Shown: piece by piece, positions 13,380 to 25,471 of the stretch
Position numbering within the stretch: the first letter of the stretch is position 1
Layout of the letters: each line of letters starts with the position of its first letter
Assembly: GCF_010015445.1 (NCBI RefSeq)
Contig: NC_053114.1
Location: forward strand, 30,484,079 to 30,548,078
Reading direction: 5' to 3'
Length of the DNA: 64,000 nucleotides
Source of the DNA: Perca fluviatilis
Lineage: Eukaryota > Chordata > Actinopteri > Perciformes > Percidae
The notes under the pieces: model-generated
Seen by the model: only the letters and a program-made list of their open reading frames with translations
Told to the model about the DNA's origin: nothing
Databases searched by the model: none
Position numbers and translations under genes: made by a program

Positions 13380-15339
13380 CCAGCCTATGTGCAATCGGAA
13401 ATGATGTACGTATTTATTTGCATATACAGCGGGCAAGTGAGATCCGATCAGAAGTGATCACTCAAGAGGCATGTAGAGACACATTCTAATGCCAGGTGTG
13501 GACCAACGTACTAGAGCTATCCACTTGTGATCAGATCACTCAGGGCGGATTTTAAAACCAGGTGGAAACATTTATTATTTATGATTTTTAAACTAGCCTT
13601 AATGTTGTCTTCTAAAGCTGCCCATGTGTCTAGTTGGAAAAAGATGACCTGGTAATAACTGGGGTGCGCCTCGAAAATGTTGACATCCTCTCTCTCATCT
13701 CTCAGTTTTTTCACTGTGATCAAAGAGTTTCCAGTCAGGCATTTACAGCCATGCCTTGTGATTTACACAGAGGAAGACGCCACCGTGGTGTGACAGACTT
13801 TAAAAGGTCAGTTAAACTGCTGCTTTTCCATTTTGTCTCTCCGACAACGATGCATTTTCAAAGTAGATTTTGGAGGCAACTGTGATGACTAATTAAGATT
13901 ATGCTTGCCATTTTTTTGTGGCTTGTTTCATTGAGCACTGTGTTCACTTCACAACACAGCTGGCTTGCATTGCTGCCATTTGGACTGACTGGCAACATAA
14001 ATAAGACAGCACTGTTAACAGATGATGGATTCTCTCTGAAATAATTAACAGACACATTTTAAACTTACTTTGAAAATATATAAGACATAAGAAAGGAGAG
14101 TTGTATAGACGCTCCTGTTGGATAGAAAATCACCTGTTGCTCATGGCACAAACAGGATGGAAACCAGCCATATGCTAGTTGCAAATACTGTATGTCTAAG
14201 TTAAAAAGAAATGATCACAGCAGAGAAAACAGCCAAGTAGCAAGGAGCACCACAGATAAAACAATGACAAGGTAGCAGAATTATGTAACAACAGTTCTTT
14301 GTCACCTGTTGAAGAAGCAAATTTCCTCAAAGCAAATTTCTGAAGTAATCATTCCACAGAAGGATGAGCGGCCCTACACTGAGGATTTCCCTGTCATCCT
14401 GACCTTTGACCATGACCCCCTACCTACCTCCCAAACCTGCCTGTTTGTTAACCTGGCCGTCATGCTTGTGACCCATCAGCACTTCAGAGGAAGTCCCAAC
14501 ACAAAGTCATCTGTGGAGGGTTAAACCGTTACCGAGAGGAAGAGAGTGAGAGAGAACGATATGAATGAGAATGAGGGAAAGGAAGAAAGAGAAGCACAAA
14601 GTCAAAGTGTCATGATTCATGCATTAACACAGGAATGCCATTGAGAAGTGGAACAGGCACGGTGGGTGGGGCGGGGGTGGGGGGCTACAGGACAGCATGA
14701 GCATGCAACTGATGATCTAGTTAAAGGGAGAATCCACAGCAAAACAAAATCCATGTGTCCAGCTGTTGTTCCTCTGATCTTGTAGAGCACCGACAATTTA
14801 AACTGAATATTTCTAAACTGCAGTATGTCTATGTCTATGCTACAAATACTAATAAAGTTAAAATTCAATTCTGAAAACATTCATCACTAGAGTGTTTTCA
14901 CACCCCACAATTCAAATGCGGACGGGGTCTCATGAATTTTTTTAAAATATCAGTTTATGGGCACCAAGACATTATTTGTGTGGATCCAACGTTAACCATC
15001 GATGACTGCAGTAATTCACTTGTGGAAACTGAAGTTCGTGTTATGTTCTGCTACAGTACAGTTGAGAACATTTTTGGATGCAGCACTGTATTCGTTGACT
15101 AGTGATGCTTCCAATTCGTCCAATTCAGACATTTACTGCAGCAGTCACTGGATCACAAAAAAAAAAAACCTGTTAACTGTTTAATTTTAAACTATTTTGA
15201 TATACTGGTGCTTATGGGTATTTCCATTTGTCGGACTTGATATTTCTATGATATTTAAAAAATAGTGCATTTAATCATTTATCTAAAATGTTGTGAGTTA
15301 CAGCACTGACATAATATCCCCACTAAAGTTGATATTTAC

Positions 15340-15720
15340 ACATCCAGCAGATCCAGACCAACATTATCATTCCTTTGGAGTCGTATTTGCATCCACCTGG
15401 CAAATATGTGTTCAATATTCACTCTCTTTTAACTCTGTTTGTGGTCTTTAACAACTCCTGAGGGAAATATATGGCTCTTTAGCTGCTAAATGCTCCACTG
15501 TGTTCACCAGCTAGTCGCTAACTGTGTCGGTCTGCTGTTTGTTGCTGAGCAGTTAGCGTACAGTGGGTTGTAAGAGCTTTTGTGCTGAAAACAGCTGCCT
15601 GCTGTGGCCAAAATCGATATAACAGAGGTGAGAGTGAGCCAAAATAGAGAAGTTGCGGGCCGGAAATCCAAAACAATGAAGCTTGAGGATGCTCTGTGGG
15701 ATCCATTATGTATATAAAAC
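15340..15720. repeat. Interspersed fish repeat (family not named)
   Basis: The segment with phrases such as AGCTGCTAAATGCTCCACTG and GCTAGTCGCTAACTGTGTC matches my memory of a high-copy percomorph repeat. No terminal repeats or target duplication were resolved, so class and ends are uncertain. Confidence 0.4.
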
Positions 15721-16077
15721 ATTGATTATAGTAGCTTTAACACTCTCTAAGAGCCTGTTCTTCAATACATATTCTTCAGTTTGTTACTTGAGCACATTTC
15801 CTGCTAATACTGCTATAAGGTAACTGTAAGTAAAATGTGAAATTGGGGACCTAATATTAGATGCTAAGTTACAGATCTGAGTTATTTTTCAACCACTGTG
15901 AAAAAATACTGGTGGGTATACTCACTTACATGCTGTATAATGTGGATTACACAATAGCAAAAACCCACAGACATCTGTGAAGATGACTGTCTCACAGTAA
16001 GAGACAAAACAATAGATTTTTTTGTACATCATTAGGGTGAACACAAAATAGCTGCAGATGGAAGCAGTCACTGCGTC

Positions 16078-16078
<1 letters not shown>

Positions 16079-16108
<30 letters not shown>
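16079..16108. repeat. (CA)n microsatellite
   Basis: About 15 CA units, 65 bp before a much longer TG array of opposite sense. CA and TG arms this close could pair as an inverted repeat. Confidence 0.95.
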
Positions 16109-16111
<3 letters not shown>

Positions 16112-16172
16112 GGCTCACTGTTTAAAGAATTTCACAAAAACAATGTAAGCACAGGTAGAACTGCTGACCTAA

Positions 16173-16173
<1 letters not shown>

Positions 16174-16267
<94 letters not shown>

Positions 16268-16300
16268 TGTGTGTGTGCATGCATGCGTGTGTGTGTGTGT
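16174..16300. repeat. (TG)n microsatellite
   Basis: About 46 near-perfect TG units followed by an imperfect tail containing GCATGCATGCG. Confidence 0.96.
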
Positions 16301-17314
16301 CTAAGACCTGGGTTTTTATGGATGTGAAACCAACAATATACTAACAGACAGACAGGTACAGAGACAAAATTCCTTTCTTGACCCAGTGGAGAATGAATTA
16401 TCTAAACCTTTGTGCTCTAACCAGAACTAAAGACTTATATTTATAGTTGTAGGGAGGAAGGATGGATGTCTCTGCATAGTTGTGAGGAAAGTACAATTGC
16501 ACTAAATCCCACAAAACCCCACATAGATATGTTTAATAAAGACATAAAAGACAAAAAAGTGGAAAGGAGATGAGGAGAAAAGAGAGAAAGTGGTAAGACT
16601 GATTTCTCACATGAAGAGACAAAGAAAGAAATCAACAACAGTCAGAAAGTGGTCTGAGGCTACAAGAGTTTGCAGCTAAAACGCTCACAAACACACAAAA
16701 CCAGATGTGCTACACACTGTAGTTTGCATGCTTATACAGAATGCAGAGAGATGTCTTGGCTAGCCATAACTAGTTGACAATACTGTGGTCAGTAACGCTG
16801 AATATCTTCTATGATTCAATTGTTTTTGTACAATATTATAACCCCCGCATACACAGAGATACATGTGTTTATGATGTCTGCGTTCATGTTTTTCTGTATC
16901 TGTCAACCAAGATAGGCATTAAACATGTCTTAGATTTTAAACATATTTTTGTTGTTGATGTGTGACACTGTAAATGCAGTCTTTCTCTTAGTATTTAGTC
17001 TCATAAATCAGGAAACAATGGTTTCTTGTCTTGGGATGAGCAATACGTGGCATGGCTATTCTCAAAGAAAACAAATCAGCATTAATACTAATAACAACAA
17101 AAGTATTACTTATGGAAAATGTAACAGTATATTCAAGGCATGTCTGTTAGTGGAGACAGTGATGAGAGACCAACAAAATGGGAAAGAATTTAGGTGGTTG
17201 ACATTAAACCAAGATCACAATTTGGGCTCAAACACAAAACACCACAATATGGAATGAGTCTCAGCTGCCTAACAACCAGGACGCTGCAGTTAGTCCCATA
17301 CTGTTAGAGGGATC

Positions 17315-17416
<102 letters not shown>

Positions 17417-17436
17417 TTAATGCTGTACTACACATT

Positions 17437-17475
17437 GACATTTCAAGTTAACACTGACTGTTAACTTGAAATGTC
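17437..17475. repeat. Perfect 17-bp inverted repeat (hairpin)
   Basis: The arm GACATTTCAAGTTAACA (17437-17453) is followed by a 5-base loop and its exact reverse complement (17459-17475). It could be the relic of a DNA element or a cruciform extruded near the TG tract. Confidence 0.9.
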
Positions 17476-18042
17476 TGTCCAGTTTTTATGCTTTGATACA
17501 GGTATGTCTGTAAAACATCTCCCGGCATTAAAAAAAAAAAAAAAAAAAGCCTGTAACTAACAACATGTATAGTACCTGAGCTTCCTATTATTCCACCATG
17601 ATCTTGATATATTAAACATGAATTACACTGATCATCTTATGTTCATCTACTGAGCTGATGTATGTACCATCCATCAATTTACTGCGTGGTCTTAAGGCCA
17701 TTTTATGGTTCTCCACAGAGCTTTCACCGTAGCCTACGTAAGGGGCCTGATGTTTATACTTGTGCGCTGGTGTGTGCTTTGAGCCGGCATGTGTGTGTGT
17801 AGGGAGTGGATGATAGAGCGAGGGAGAAGTGAGAGAGTGACGGCGATTAGCTTCGGAGCCACGGCCGAGCAGGGTGCGTTGCTGCGACGTGTAGTTACAT
17901 TTTTCAAGAGGTGCACGTCAGGCTACGGCGTAGGGTCTGGCGTAGACGCAGAGGGGTCTGCTGGGGTACGCCGTCGATTAGACGTAGAAGCATAAAACGG
18001 ACTTTAGTATCCAGAGTTGCTGTGTTGCCATTAATGTAGGTA

Positions 18043-18057
18043 TACACACACACACAG

Positions 18058-18089
<32 letters not shown>
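18043..18089. repeat. (CA)n microsatellite, interrupted
   Basis: About 23 CA units with two single-base interruptions. Confidence 0.94.
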
Positions 18090-18747
18090 GCCATTATGAC
18101 AACCCAAATTCTGTTTAAAATTCTGAGTTTACTGTCATGTCTCAGAAAATCAATGTCAGTTTTGCCCTGCAGGAAAACAAGCACCAGGGGCCCGACATTG
18201 GGGCAGCAGGATCAAATCAAAACACATCTACTGTTTTACTGTTTTTCTGAAACTCAGCAGAAAATAGTATTCACCAGAAAAAAAGTCTTTAAAACTATAC
18301 TGTTATTTAGGATGGCTTATTTGGTTACTTTTGTGAAGTTTATTTTGGTGGATGTTAAAAGGGAACAGCATAATTGTTTGGTTTACAAAACCCTACGTTT
18401 AGGATTAAAGGTATGTGATTCAGTTTGTAGGAGCAAACATTCCCTTTGAGGTTGATCTCAACAGGAGACCAACCAATCTGTTGTGGTGGAGAATGTGGGT
18501 GAGGACAATATTTTGGGAGCATTTCCCCTGGTTTGTAGAGGGTCGTCAGTTTCTGGTTGCCTTTTGGTTCTGGTGGAATCACTGCATAAGTATCCACCAC
18601 CAGTATCTGTCTGAAGACTATATGGTTGAGGCTAGTTAGATACAGTAAGTGGAACTAGAAAATTCCGGAAGAAATTTTGACAATGTGCCTACTGCGTGGT
18701 GCACATCCAAATAACACTAGCTAAGTAGATACATAGGTCACACTGTC

Positions 18748-18750
<3 letters not shown>

Positions 18751-18802
<52 letters not shown>
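18751..18802. repeat. (GA)n microsatellite
   Basis: 26 GA units, directly before the 45-bp minisatellite. Confidence 0.96.
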
Positions 18803-18805
<3 letters not shown>

Positions 18806-18824
18806 CGAATACGAGTCTGATGGA

Positions 18825-19029
18825 TTTACGATGCTTAAAGTACTGATTATTTACATGGAGTCTGGTGGGTTTAGGATGCTTAAATTACTGATTATTTACA
18901 TGGAGTCTGGTGGGTTTAGGATGCTTAAAGTACTGACTATTTACATGTAGTCTGGTGAGTTTAGGATGCTTAAGTTACTGATTATTTACATGGAGTCTGG
19001 TGGGTTCAGGATGCTTGAAGTTCTGATTA
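18825..19029 (+). repeat. 45-bp minisatellite, about 4.5 copies
   Basis: Units start at 18825, 18870, 18915, 18960 and 19005, exactly 45 bp apart. Each reads TTTAGGATGCTTAAAGTACT and continues to a shared CATGGAGTCTGGTGGG end, with a few substitutions per unit. Single further units occur at about 19145 and 19563 inside a duplicated segment. No gene is associated. Confidence 0.93.
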
Positions 19030-19198
19030 CTATGTGTTTATTTCAACCAACACTAGAGTTGTGATGGTGGGAAAAGTGTAGAGGAGACCAAAAACGGCTT
19101 TTCATAGTTTTATTTTGTTTCTGTCGACTTTTAATGTAGTGTGGTTTACGATGCTTAAAGTACTGATTATTTACATGGAGTCTGGTGGGTTTAGCGAC
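19030..19198 (+). repeat. Segmental duplication, copy A (169 bp)
   Basis: Begins CTATGTGTTTATTTCAACCA and ends in one minisatellite unit plus TTTAGCGAC. Copy B (19448-19616) has the same length and roughly 90 percent identity by eye. Confidence 0.9.
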
Positions 19199-19447
19199 AC
19201 AAGCCTCAGCAATTCAATATATATAGAATTTGCTTAAATTTTAAATACTTACAGTGTTGTTTTAATGGCGAAGTGTTAATTGTCTTAACCTTTTAGAGCT
19301 ATACCTTTTTAAAACCTATTTAAGACCTTTCTGTTTACCAGAAACAGCTATGAAGTAGCTAGCGCTAAACACACCAGACTCCATTTAAAAAATAGTACTT
19401 TTAGCGAGTATAGAGACAACATATATTTTCACATGTAAATCAGTAAA

Positions 19448-19616
19448 CTATGTGTTTATTTCAACCAAGAGTAGAGTTGTGATGGTTGGAAAAGTGTAGG
19501 GAAGACCAATAACGACTTTTCATAGCTTTATTTGGTGTCTGTCGACTTTTAATGTAGTGTGTTTTACGATGCTTAAATAACTGATTATTTACATGGAGTC
19601 TGGTGGGTTTAGCGAC
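19448..19616 (+). repeat. Segmental duplication, copy B (169 bp)
   Basis: Same order of sequence as copy A, 418 bp downstream, ending in the same minisatellite unit and running straight into the long TG array. Confidence 0.9.
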
Positions 19617-19617
19617 G

Positions 19618-19621
<4 letters not shown>

Positions 19622-19688
<67 letters not shown>

Positions 19689-19715
19689 TGTGTGTGTGTG
19701 TATGTGAGAGAGCAT

Positions 19716-19760
<45 letters not shown>

Positions 19761-19841
19761 TGTGTGCGTGTGAGTGTGAGTGTGTGTGTGAGAGAGAATG
19801 TGTGGTTGTGTGTGTGTGTGAGTGTGTGTGTGTGTGTGTGT
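19622..19841. repeat. Long imperfect (TG)n array
   Basis: About 220 bp of TG with occasional TA, GA and TT interruptions. Confidence 0.95.
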
Positions 19842-19864
19842 TAAAGTACTACACTACCCATAAT

Positions 19865-19981
19865 CCCTCTCTCTCCTTCTCTCTCTCCCTCTCTCTCTCT
19901 CTCCCTCCATTCCTCCCTCCCTCCCTCCTTTCCTTCCTTCCTTCCTTCCTTCCTTCCTTCCTTCCTTCCTTCCTTCCTTCC
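19865..19981. repeat. Pyrimidine tract (CT)n-(CTCC)n-(CTTC)n
   Basis: An unbroken ~115-bp polypyrimidine strand ending in about 13 CTTC units. A mirror-symmetric polypyrimidine tract of this length can form triplex DNA. Confidence 0.95.
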
Positions 19982-20290
19982 AGACGTCTTCATGATCGGA
20001 TGTGTGTGTGTCAGAACTTGTTGCTATGGTGATTTCGACAGTGTGGGAGTATGGAGGGGGAGACAGTGTCTTCCATGGGTCACACATATCCATGTAATGA
20101 TAATTAATCCTCTTAAGTATGTTCTGTAATTCAAAAACCGTGGGTCCAAAAGGAAAAATATTATGATCACCAGAGAGATAAAAGTCTGGCGAACCCATTG
20201 ATGTGGTTTTTATGTTTGTGGTATGAAATATATGGGACACAGAGCAGGTAACAAACAGGGAACCATCTGCATCCTTCAGATACTTTTTTT

Positions 20291-21010
20291 CAGTTTCTAT
20301 CGGCAGTTGGTGTGTAGAGAGTCAAAAGTTTACATCCATTGGATTCCATAGTTACATGACTGCAACCGTCACAAAATTTCCTACATTTTGACCAACAATG
20401 ATGTATGAAGAGTGAAAACTGTAGGAGCAAGAGTAATTTGTTTGGAAAACTTTCAGAGAATCATAATGCAGCTTCACCCCCTCACCCTTCAACATTCTGT
20501 GCCCCATACACACACATTGGAAAATCTCAACCGGTCCAAAGAAGTACTGCAGCTTCATTTTTGTTACAGTTTCTATCGGCAGTTGGTTTCAAAATAACAA
20601 AAAATTTAGGTCCGGTTGATTTTATAGTCACATGCCTGCGACTGGGACAAGATTTCCTACATTTTGACCAACTATGATGTATGTAGAGTGAAAATTGTAC
20701 GGGAGAGAGCAATTTGTTTGAAAAACATTTCAGTGAATCGTACTGTAACTCCATTGTTTCTATTGGCAGTTGGTGTGTCTAGAGCAAAAAGTTTACGTCC
20801 GGTGGATTCCATAGTCACGTGTCTGCGACCACCACAAGATTTCCTACATTTTGACCAACTATGATGTATGAAAAGTGAAAACTGTACGGTAGAGAGCAAT
20901 TTGTTTGGAAAAATTTCCGAGAATCGTACTGCAGCTCCCCACTCTGACTCCCACTCTAACTCTCAACATTCCGGCCACATACACACACATTGGAAAATCT
21001 GAAACGGTCT
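20291..21010 (+). repeat. Three-copy diverged tandem repeat block
   Basis: Copies begin near 20291, 20567 and 20755 with the phrase TTTCTATCGGCAGTTGG or a close variant. Each contains TTTCCTACATTTTGACCAAC and GAGCAATTTGTTTG-type blocks. Copies 1 and 3 also share a tail with CATACACACACATTGGAAAA that copy 2 lacks, which explains the unequal spacing (276 and 188 bp). Likely part of a fish interspersed repeat. Confidence 0.85.
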
Positions 21011-21039
21011 GAAATGAGGACGATACGTAAACTGTGATT

Positions 21040-21450
21040 TCGTAGAAACTGTGCTTGATATGCCCATTCAGCCAATAAAGACCAAAGTCTTGTCTTCGGT
21101 TTAAACTTTTAATCTTTTTTCTACATTAAAGTATGGCGATACAGCATGGTCCCAAAGGGGGCTTGTTTTGAGCGATGTTAAGCGATTTCCCGACGATTTC
21201 CCATTCAAGTATATTGGACAATTTTGCGCCGTTTTTTGTCGATTTCGTGAAAACCGTGCGGCAAATCTCTTAGAAAAGTCATAGCACACCATTCCTGAGT
21301 GTTACACACGTGATGATGTCATTTGTGTGCGCGTGTTGGCAACGCTTTGTGAGCCTTAGCGGGACAAAAAACGGACGGAATAATATTAATAAGTATGAGA
21401 AACAATAGTCATTGTGCCAATTGCTGCTATTGCAGCACATCGGCACACTG
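21040..21450 (+). repeat. Fish interspersed repeat ending in a hairpin
   Basis: Continuation of the repeat block. It ends with an imperfect inverted repeat at about 21413-21448 (GTGCC..CTGC / GCAG..GGCAC). I recall this kind of 3' end (AATAAT-rich, then a GTGCC hairpin) from high-copy fish repeats, but the family name is not certain. Confidence 0.45.
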
Positions 21451-22137
21451 AATTAGTTAGTTAAGGCTGTGGTGGCTCATTCATTTCAAAGTTGCACATG
21501 TTCCAGTACATGTGTTTTTGTCTTGTGGGTTTGTAACCTTAAACATAATGGCTAAATAATGTAAATAAGGTGCATTTTTGTCAATTCCTGATAGTGTGAT
21601 GTAGTGCTGAATTGACTCGAATATGGTATGCCCTACAGTCCTTAGGTTTATGGTAGGATTTGGTTTGGTAAATTAGGGAACTAGAATAGTGGCAGTAAGG
21701 AAGTTGTTAACGATTGGTAAAATGTAACCTGAATGTTATGTTTCGTGTCTGCAACGTGTCAGCTTGGCCGAGCACAGAGTGCTAGAGAAAGACACCTGGC
21801 GAGCAGTTTTGGTAGTAAGCGCTACAGCTCAAGGTTTGATCGGTTTTGTTTGTGTAAGCTTTGTTGTAGCATTTGATTTTTTCTTCTTTGTGTTTTGTGT
21901 CTTTGGGCATTTTGGTTGGCTATTGAGCCTCTGTTTAGAGGAACCTATTGGTGTGCTACTTTGGTTTGGTGCCAACGTGGTCATTCCAGTTTGATGTTTA
22001 TTTGGTTGCCGGAATTTTGTGAAGGCATTGTGATGTGTTGTTTTGTCTAGCTGCAGGACACTTGTGATGAGCCTTGATGCTCATTTTGATTTTAACATTT
22101 TGATCACTGTACCTCATTTCCTGCTGACCACAGTAGG

Positions 22138-22260
22138 CAAGGCAAGGCAAGGCAGCTTTATTTATATAGCACATTTCAGCAACAGGGCAATTCAAAGTGC
22201 TTTACATAAAACATGAAAGAGCAGTTATAAAACAATTAAAAACTATTTAAAAGACAAGAA
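22138..22260 (+). repeat. Common teleost interspersed repeat (AAGGCAAGGCAG... type)
   Basis: Contains TTTATTTATATAGCACATTT followed by CAATTCAAAGTGCTTTACAT, a phrase seen many times per megabase in teleost genomes, probably the 3' end of a LINE-type element. An AGGCA pentamer run marks its left edge. Confidence 0.6.
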
Positions 22261-22400
22261 TACATTTTACAGTGCAGTATAAGAATTTAATGAACTGAGA
22301 GAAAAAATACGCGAATAAAGAACAGTTAAAACAGTTAAACATGTAAAAGCAGATAAAATAGATTAATTAAAGAAAGGACCAATAAGTCAGACATCTCAAG

Positions 22401-23125
22401 CAGTTCGGTCCATATCTCTGGTTCATCTCACCAACAATGGGTCCAGATGCTTCACATGGAGGATACATTCCCCATAGTTACAGAAGCTTTAGTCAATTTC
22501 AATGCAGTCATCACCACAAGGCTTAGTTCTTTTCTTCGGCAAACCTTGCAAAGCCCGGAATGGCCTTCAGACCGTCTCCAATAGTCAGGAAATGTGCTAG
22601 TTTCGTAGACTATTTATTTTATTCTTAATTTAATAGTTTCTCAGACTATTTCTGTTCAATTGTAATTGTTTTGGTCTTCAGACCCTTTTCTTAGTTATCA
22701 AACTAACTTTGTTGAAAGTCCACAGCCTGTCTCTTCTGTAATCTATTGTCACACCCGTATCAAAGAAATAATCAGAAATATGTCCGTTACTGCTCGCAGT
22801 TCGGTCCATATCTCTGGTTCATCTCACCAACAATGGGTCCAGATGCTTCACATAGAGGATACATTCCCCATAGTTACAGAAGCTTTAGTTTTTTTTTCAA
22901 TGCAGTCGTCACCACAAGGCTTAGTTCTTTTCTTCGGCAAACCTTGCAAAACCCGGAACGGTCTTCAGACCGTCTCTAATAGTCAGGAAACGTGCTAGTT
23001 TCGTAGACTATTTTATTCTTAATTTAATAGTTTCTCAGACTATTTCTGTTCAATTGTAATTGTTTTGGTCTTCAGACCCTTTTGTTAGTTATCAAACTAA
23101 CTTTGTTGACAGTCCACAGCCTGTC
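22401..23125 (+). repeat. Tandem duplication, period about 395 bp, ~1.8 copies
   Basis: CAGTTCGGTCCATATCTCTG starts at 22401 and again at 22797. CTTCAGACCCTTTT-containing segments are likewise repeated 394-396 bp apart, up to CCACAGCCTGTCTCT in both copies. Differences are scattered substitutions and short indels. The second copy stops earlier. Confidence 0.92.
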
Positions 23126-23714
23126 TCTGTCATGTCACTGGAATAATCATAAATTCAATTCTATTAATTGAGCTAACTAGAACCCCAAAGAACTGAGAGA
23201 TAAAATATGTGAATAAAAGTACTCACTTTTCAGTATTCCTACAGAAGCAAATACAGTTGATTTGAGGTGGGTATTGATGTCACGTATTTGGATATCATTC
23301 ATAAGAGCTCGGACACTGTATTGCACCAATTAGTTTTGCCATGTGACTATTAAAACACCAATTCACTTTTTTCTGAAATTTTTCTGACCCTTAAATTGCT
23401 AATCCTGGAAGGATTCAAGGTTTCTGGGTGGGGGATTGGATCTGGCAGGATGGGTGGCAGTGGTTTGGGGTGTAGGTCATTGTTCGTCGTAGTATGTTTG
23501 GGCGACAGCCATTATAGTGTAATGAGGCTCTTTGGGAAAGACTACACGTTTAAATTGAGGGAATGTGAAACACTTTGTTTTTATGTTGCCTTATTGTTTT
23601 GTCTTTGATTTGGTTTTGGTACATTGACTTTTTGTGTTTCAGATGTTAAGGGATGGGACGCTTCGTCCGTTGTCTCGGAGGCTGTCCTTGGAAAACTCAG
23701 TAGACAGTTAGTTA

Positions 23715-23800
23715 AGATAAGATATGATAAGATAAGATAAGCCTTTATTGTCTCCTATAGGAGAAATGTGTCTTGGGCAGTCGAGATAACAAAAAATGAC
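23715..23800 (+). repeat. GATAA-type repeat with LINE-like tail
   Basis: (GATAA)n then CCTTTATTGTCTCCTATAGG, an arrangement typical of a frequent teleost repeat. Similar tails lie at 38.9 kb and 54.08 kb. Confidence 0.5.
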
Positions 23801-24331
23801 AACGCATCGTACATAAACACAATAAAAAATATATAAAACATAAGCATTCATTATCTCATCCACATGTGTTCAATAAACATCCGATAAACCTTACACAAGA
23901 CCCCCCTACCTTTCCCCACACTCAGAGAAGAAAGAGTGACATAGGCTGGTTGTCAGTCACCTGGGCTCTTGGGCTATTTAAACTGGCCCATGAGTATCCT
24001 CCTGCCTCTCTGTTCCAACACCCACCCTGCATCACTTGCACCTTCACCATGTCCACAGCACATCACCCTCACATCCATGTACTGCTTTCAAAACTGAACT
24101 ATTCACTATACTATTGTTTGTTTTGTGTTAACCTTAGTTACATGAATTACAATTGTTTTTATCTATGGCGTAGACTCAATCCTTGTCACAGGAGAGCTAT
24201 ACATTAGAGAACACACACACACCACACGCACGCACACACACACACACACAAAAGAAGTGGGGGATCCCAGGAGAGGTCTTTTTGAGAAGATGGGCTGACA
24301 TATGGCCAGCAGACCACTGCACTGGGTGGAG

Positions 24332-24459
<128 letters not shown>

Positions 24460-24555
24460 GTGGGGTTACTGTTGAATGCTCTGACTGAGGGTGCAGATGA
24501 ATAGACCAGTGGTTAGAGACAGTTGAAACTCAATATTCATTTTCAATGTTGGCCT

Positions 24556-24564
24556 GGTGTGTGT

Positions 24565-24605
<41 letters not shown>
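24556..24605. repeat. (TG)n microsatellite
   Basis: About 24 TG units with one TT interruption, 100 bp after the larger TG array. Confidence 0.95.
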
Positions 24606-24608
<3 letters not shown>

Positions 24609-25195
24609 TCATTTGAATTACATATGAATGAATACATATGAATAATTAATTTCCAACATCCCATACATTGTTCTTAATCTTTTCAAGTATCTAAAAAGGT
24701 TGAAACGATGATATTTTGTTTCTGAAGCTTCTTTCAGACCAACATGACCAAAAAAACTAAACAAACTAAAACTAAACTAAAACCTTTCTGTGAGAGCTAC
24801 AGGAGGCATTCTTCACGTGAAAATCTAACGACCAACTGATTTTACCACAAACAAAAAAACTACAAAACAATTCCAGTTCCCCAAGTTGTATATTTTGTCT
24901 CCTTACCTCTCTCCCTTAAAACCTTGAAAACTGCTTATATAGCCATCTATGTCGATTCAATTATACAATGTTTTCTTCCTAGTGTGTAAATGGTCTGGCT
25001 GGGGTAGTAGGTCTCATGGTGACAATGTCCTCAGCCAGCTACAGTATAAAAAAAATCCAGTGTGAATGTGGAGAGCAAAGGAGAAATGGGATAATGTAGG
25101 AGCAGGTCGTCTTGGAGGGTCAACCTCATTTCATCAACATGTGGGAATTCCTCCACTCTGCCAGTCAATTCCTAAACATAAACACATACAAACAC

Positions 25196-25204
25196 CCACA
25201 CACA

Positions 25205-25290
<86 letters not shown>
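25196..25290. repeat. (CA)n microsatellite
   Basis: About 45 CA units; a second, shorter CA array (about 18 units) follows at 25429-25464. Confidence 0.96.
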
Positions 25291-25293
<3 letters not shown>

Positions 25294-25427
25294 CCACACA
25301 AACAGAGCCATGGGTTGTTCGACAGGCTATTTGACTGAATGGCCTATCGCCATGGTTACAGCAGCACTCCATCAGTCCATTCAAGGAACAGATGGCCGAT
25401 GTGCAACAGGAGGCATATGTTTCAATG

Positions 25428-25471
<44 letters not shown>

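Noticed and set aside
18825..19029. CRISPR-like array
   Set aside because: The 45-bp units are contiguous with no spacers, in a eukaryotic genome; it is a minisatellite.
21764..21994. 76-codon ORF with a hydrophobic FFFFVFCVF stretch
   Set aside because: Hydrophobicity comes from a T-rich stretch inside repeat-flanked DNA; no homologous family and no splice context.
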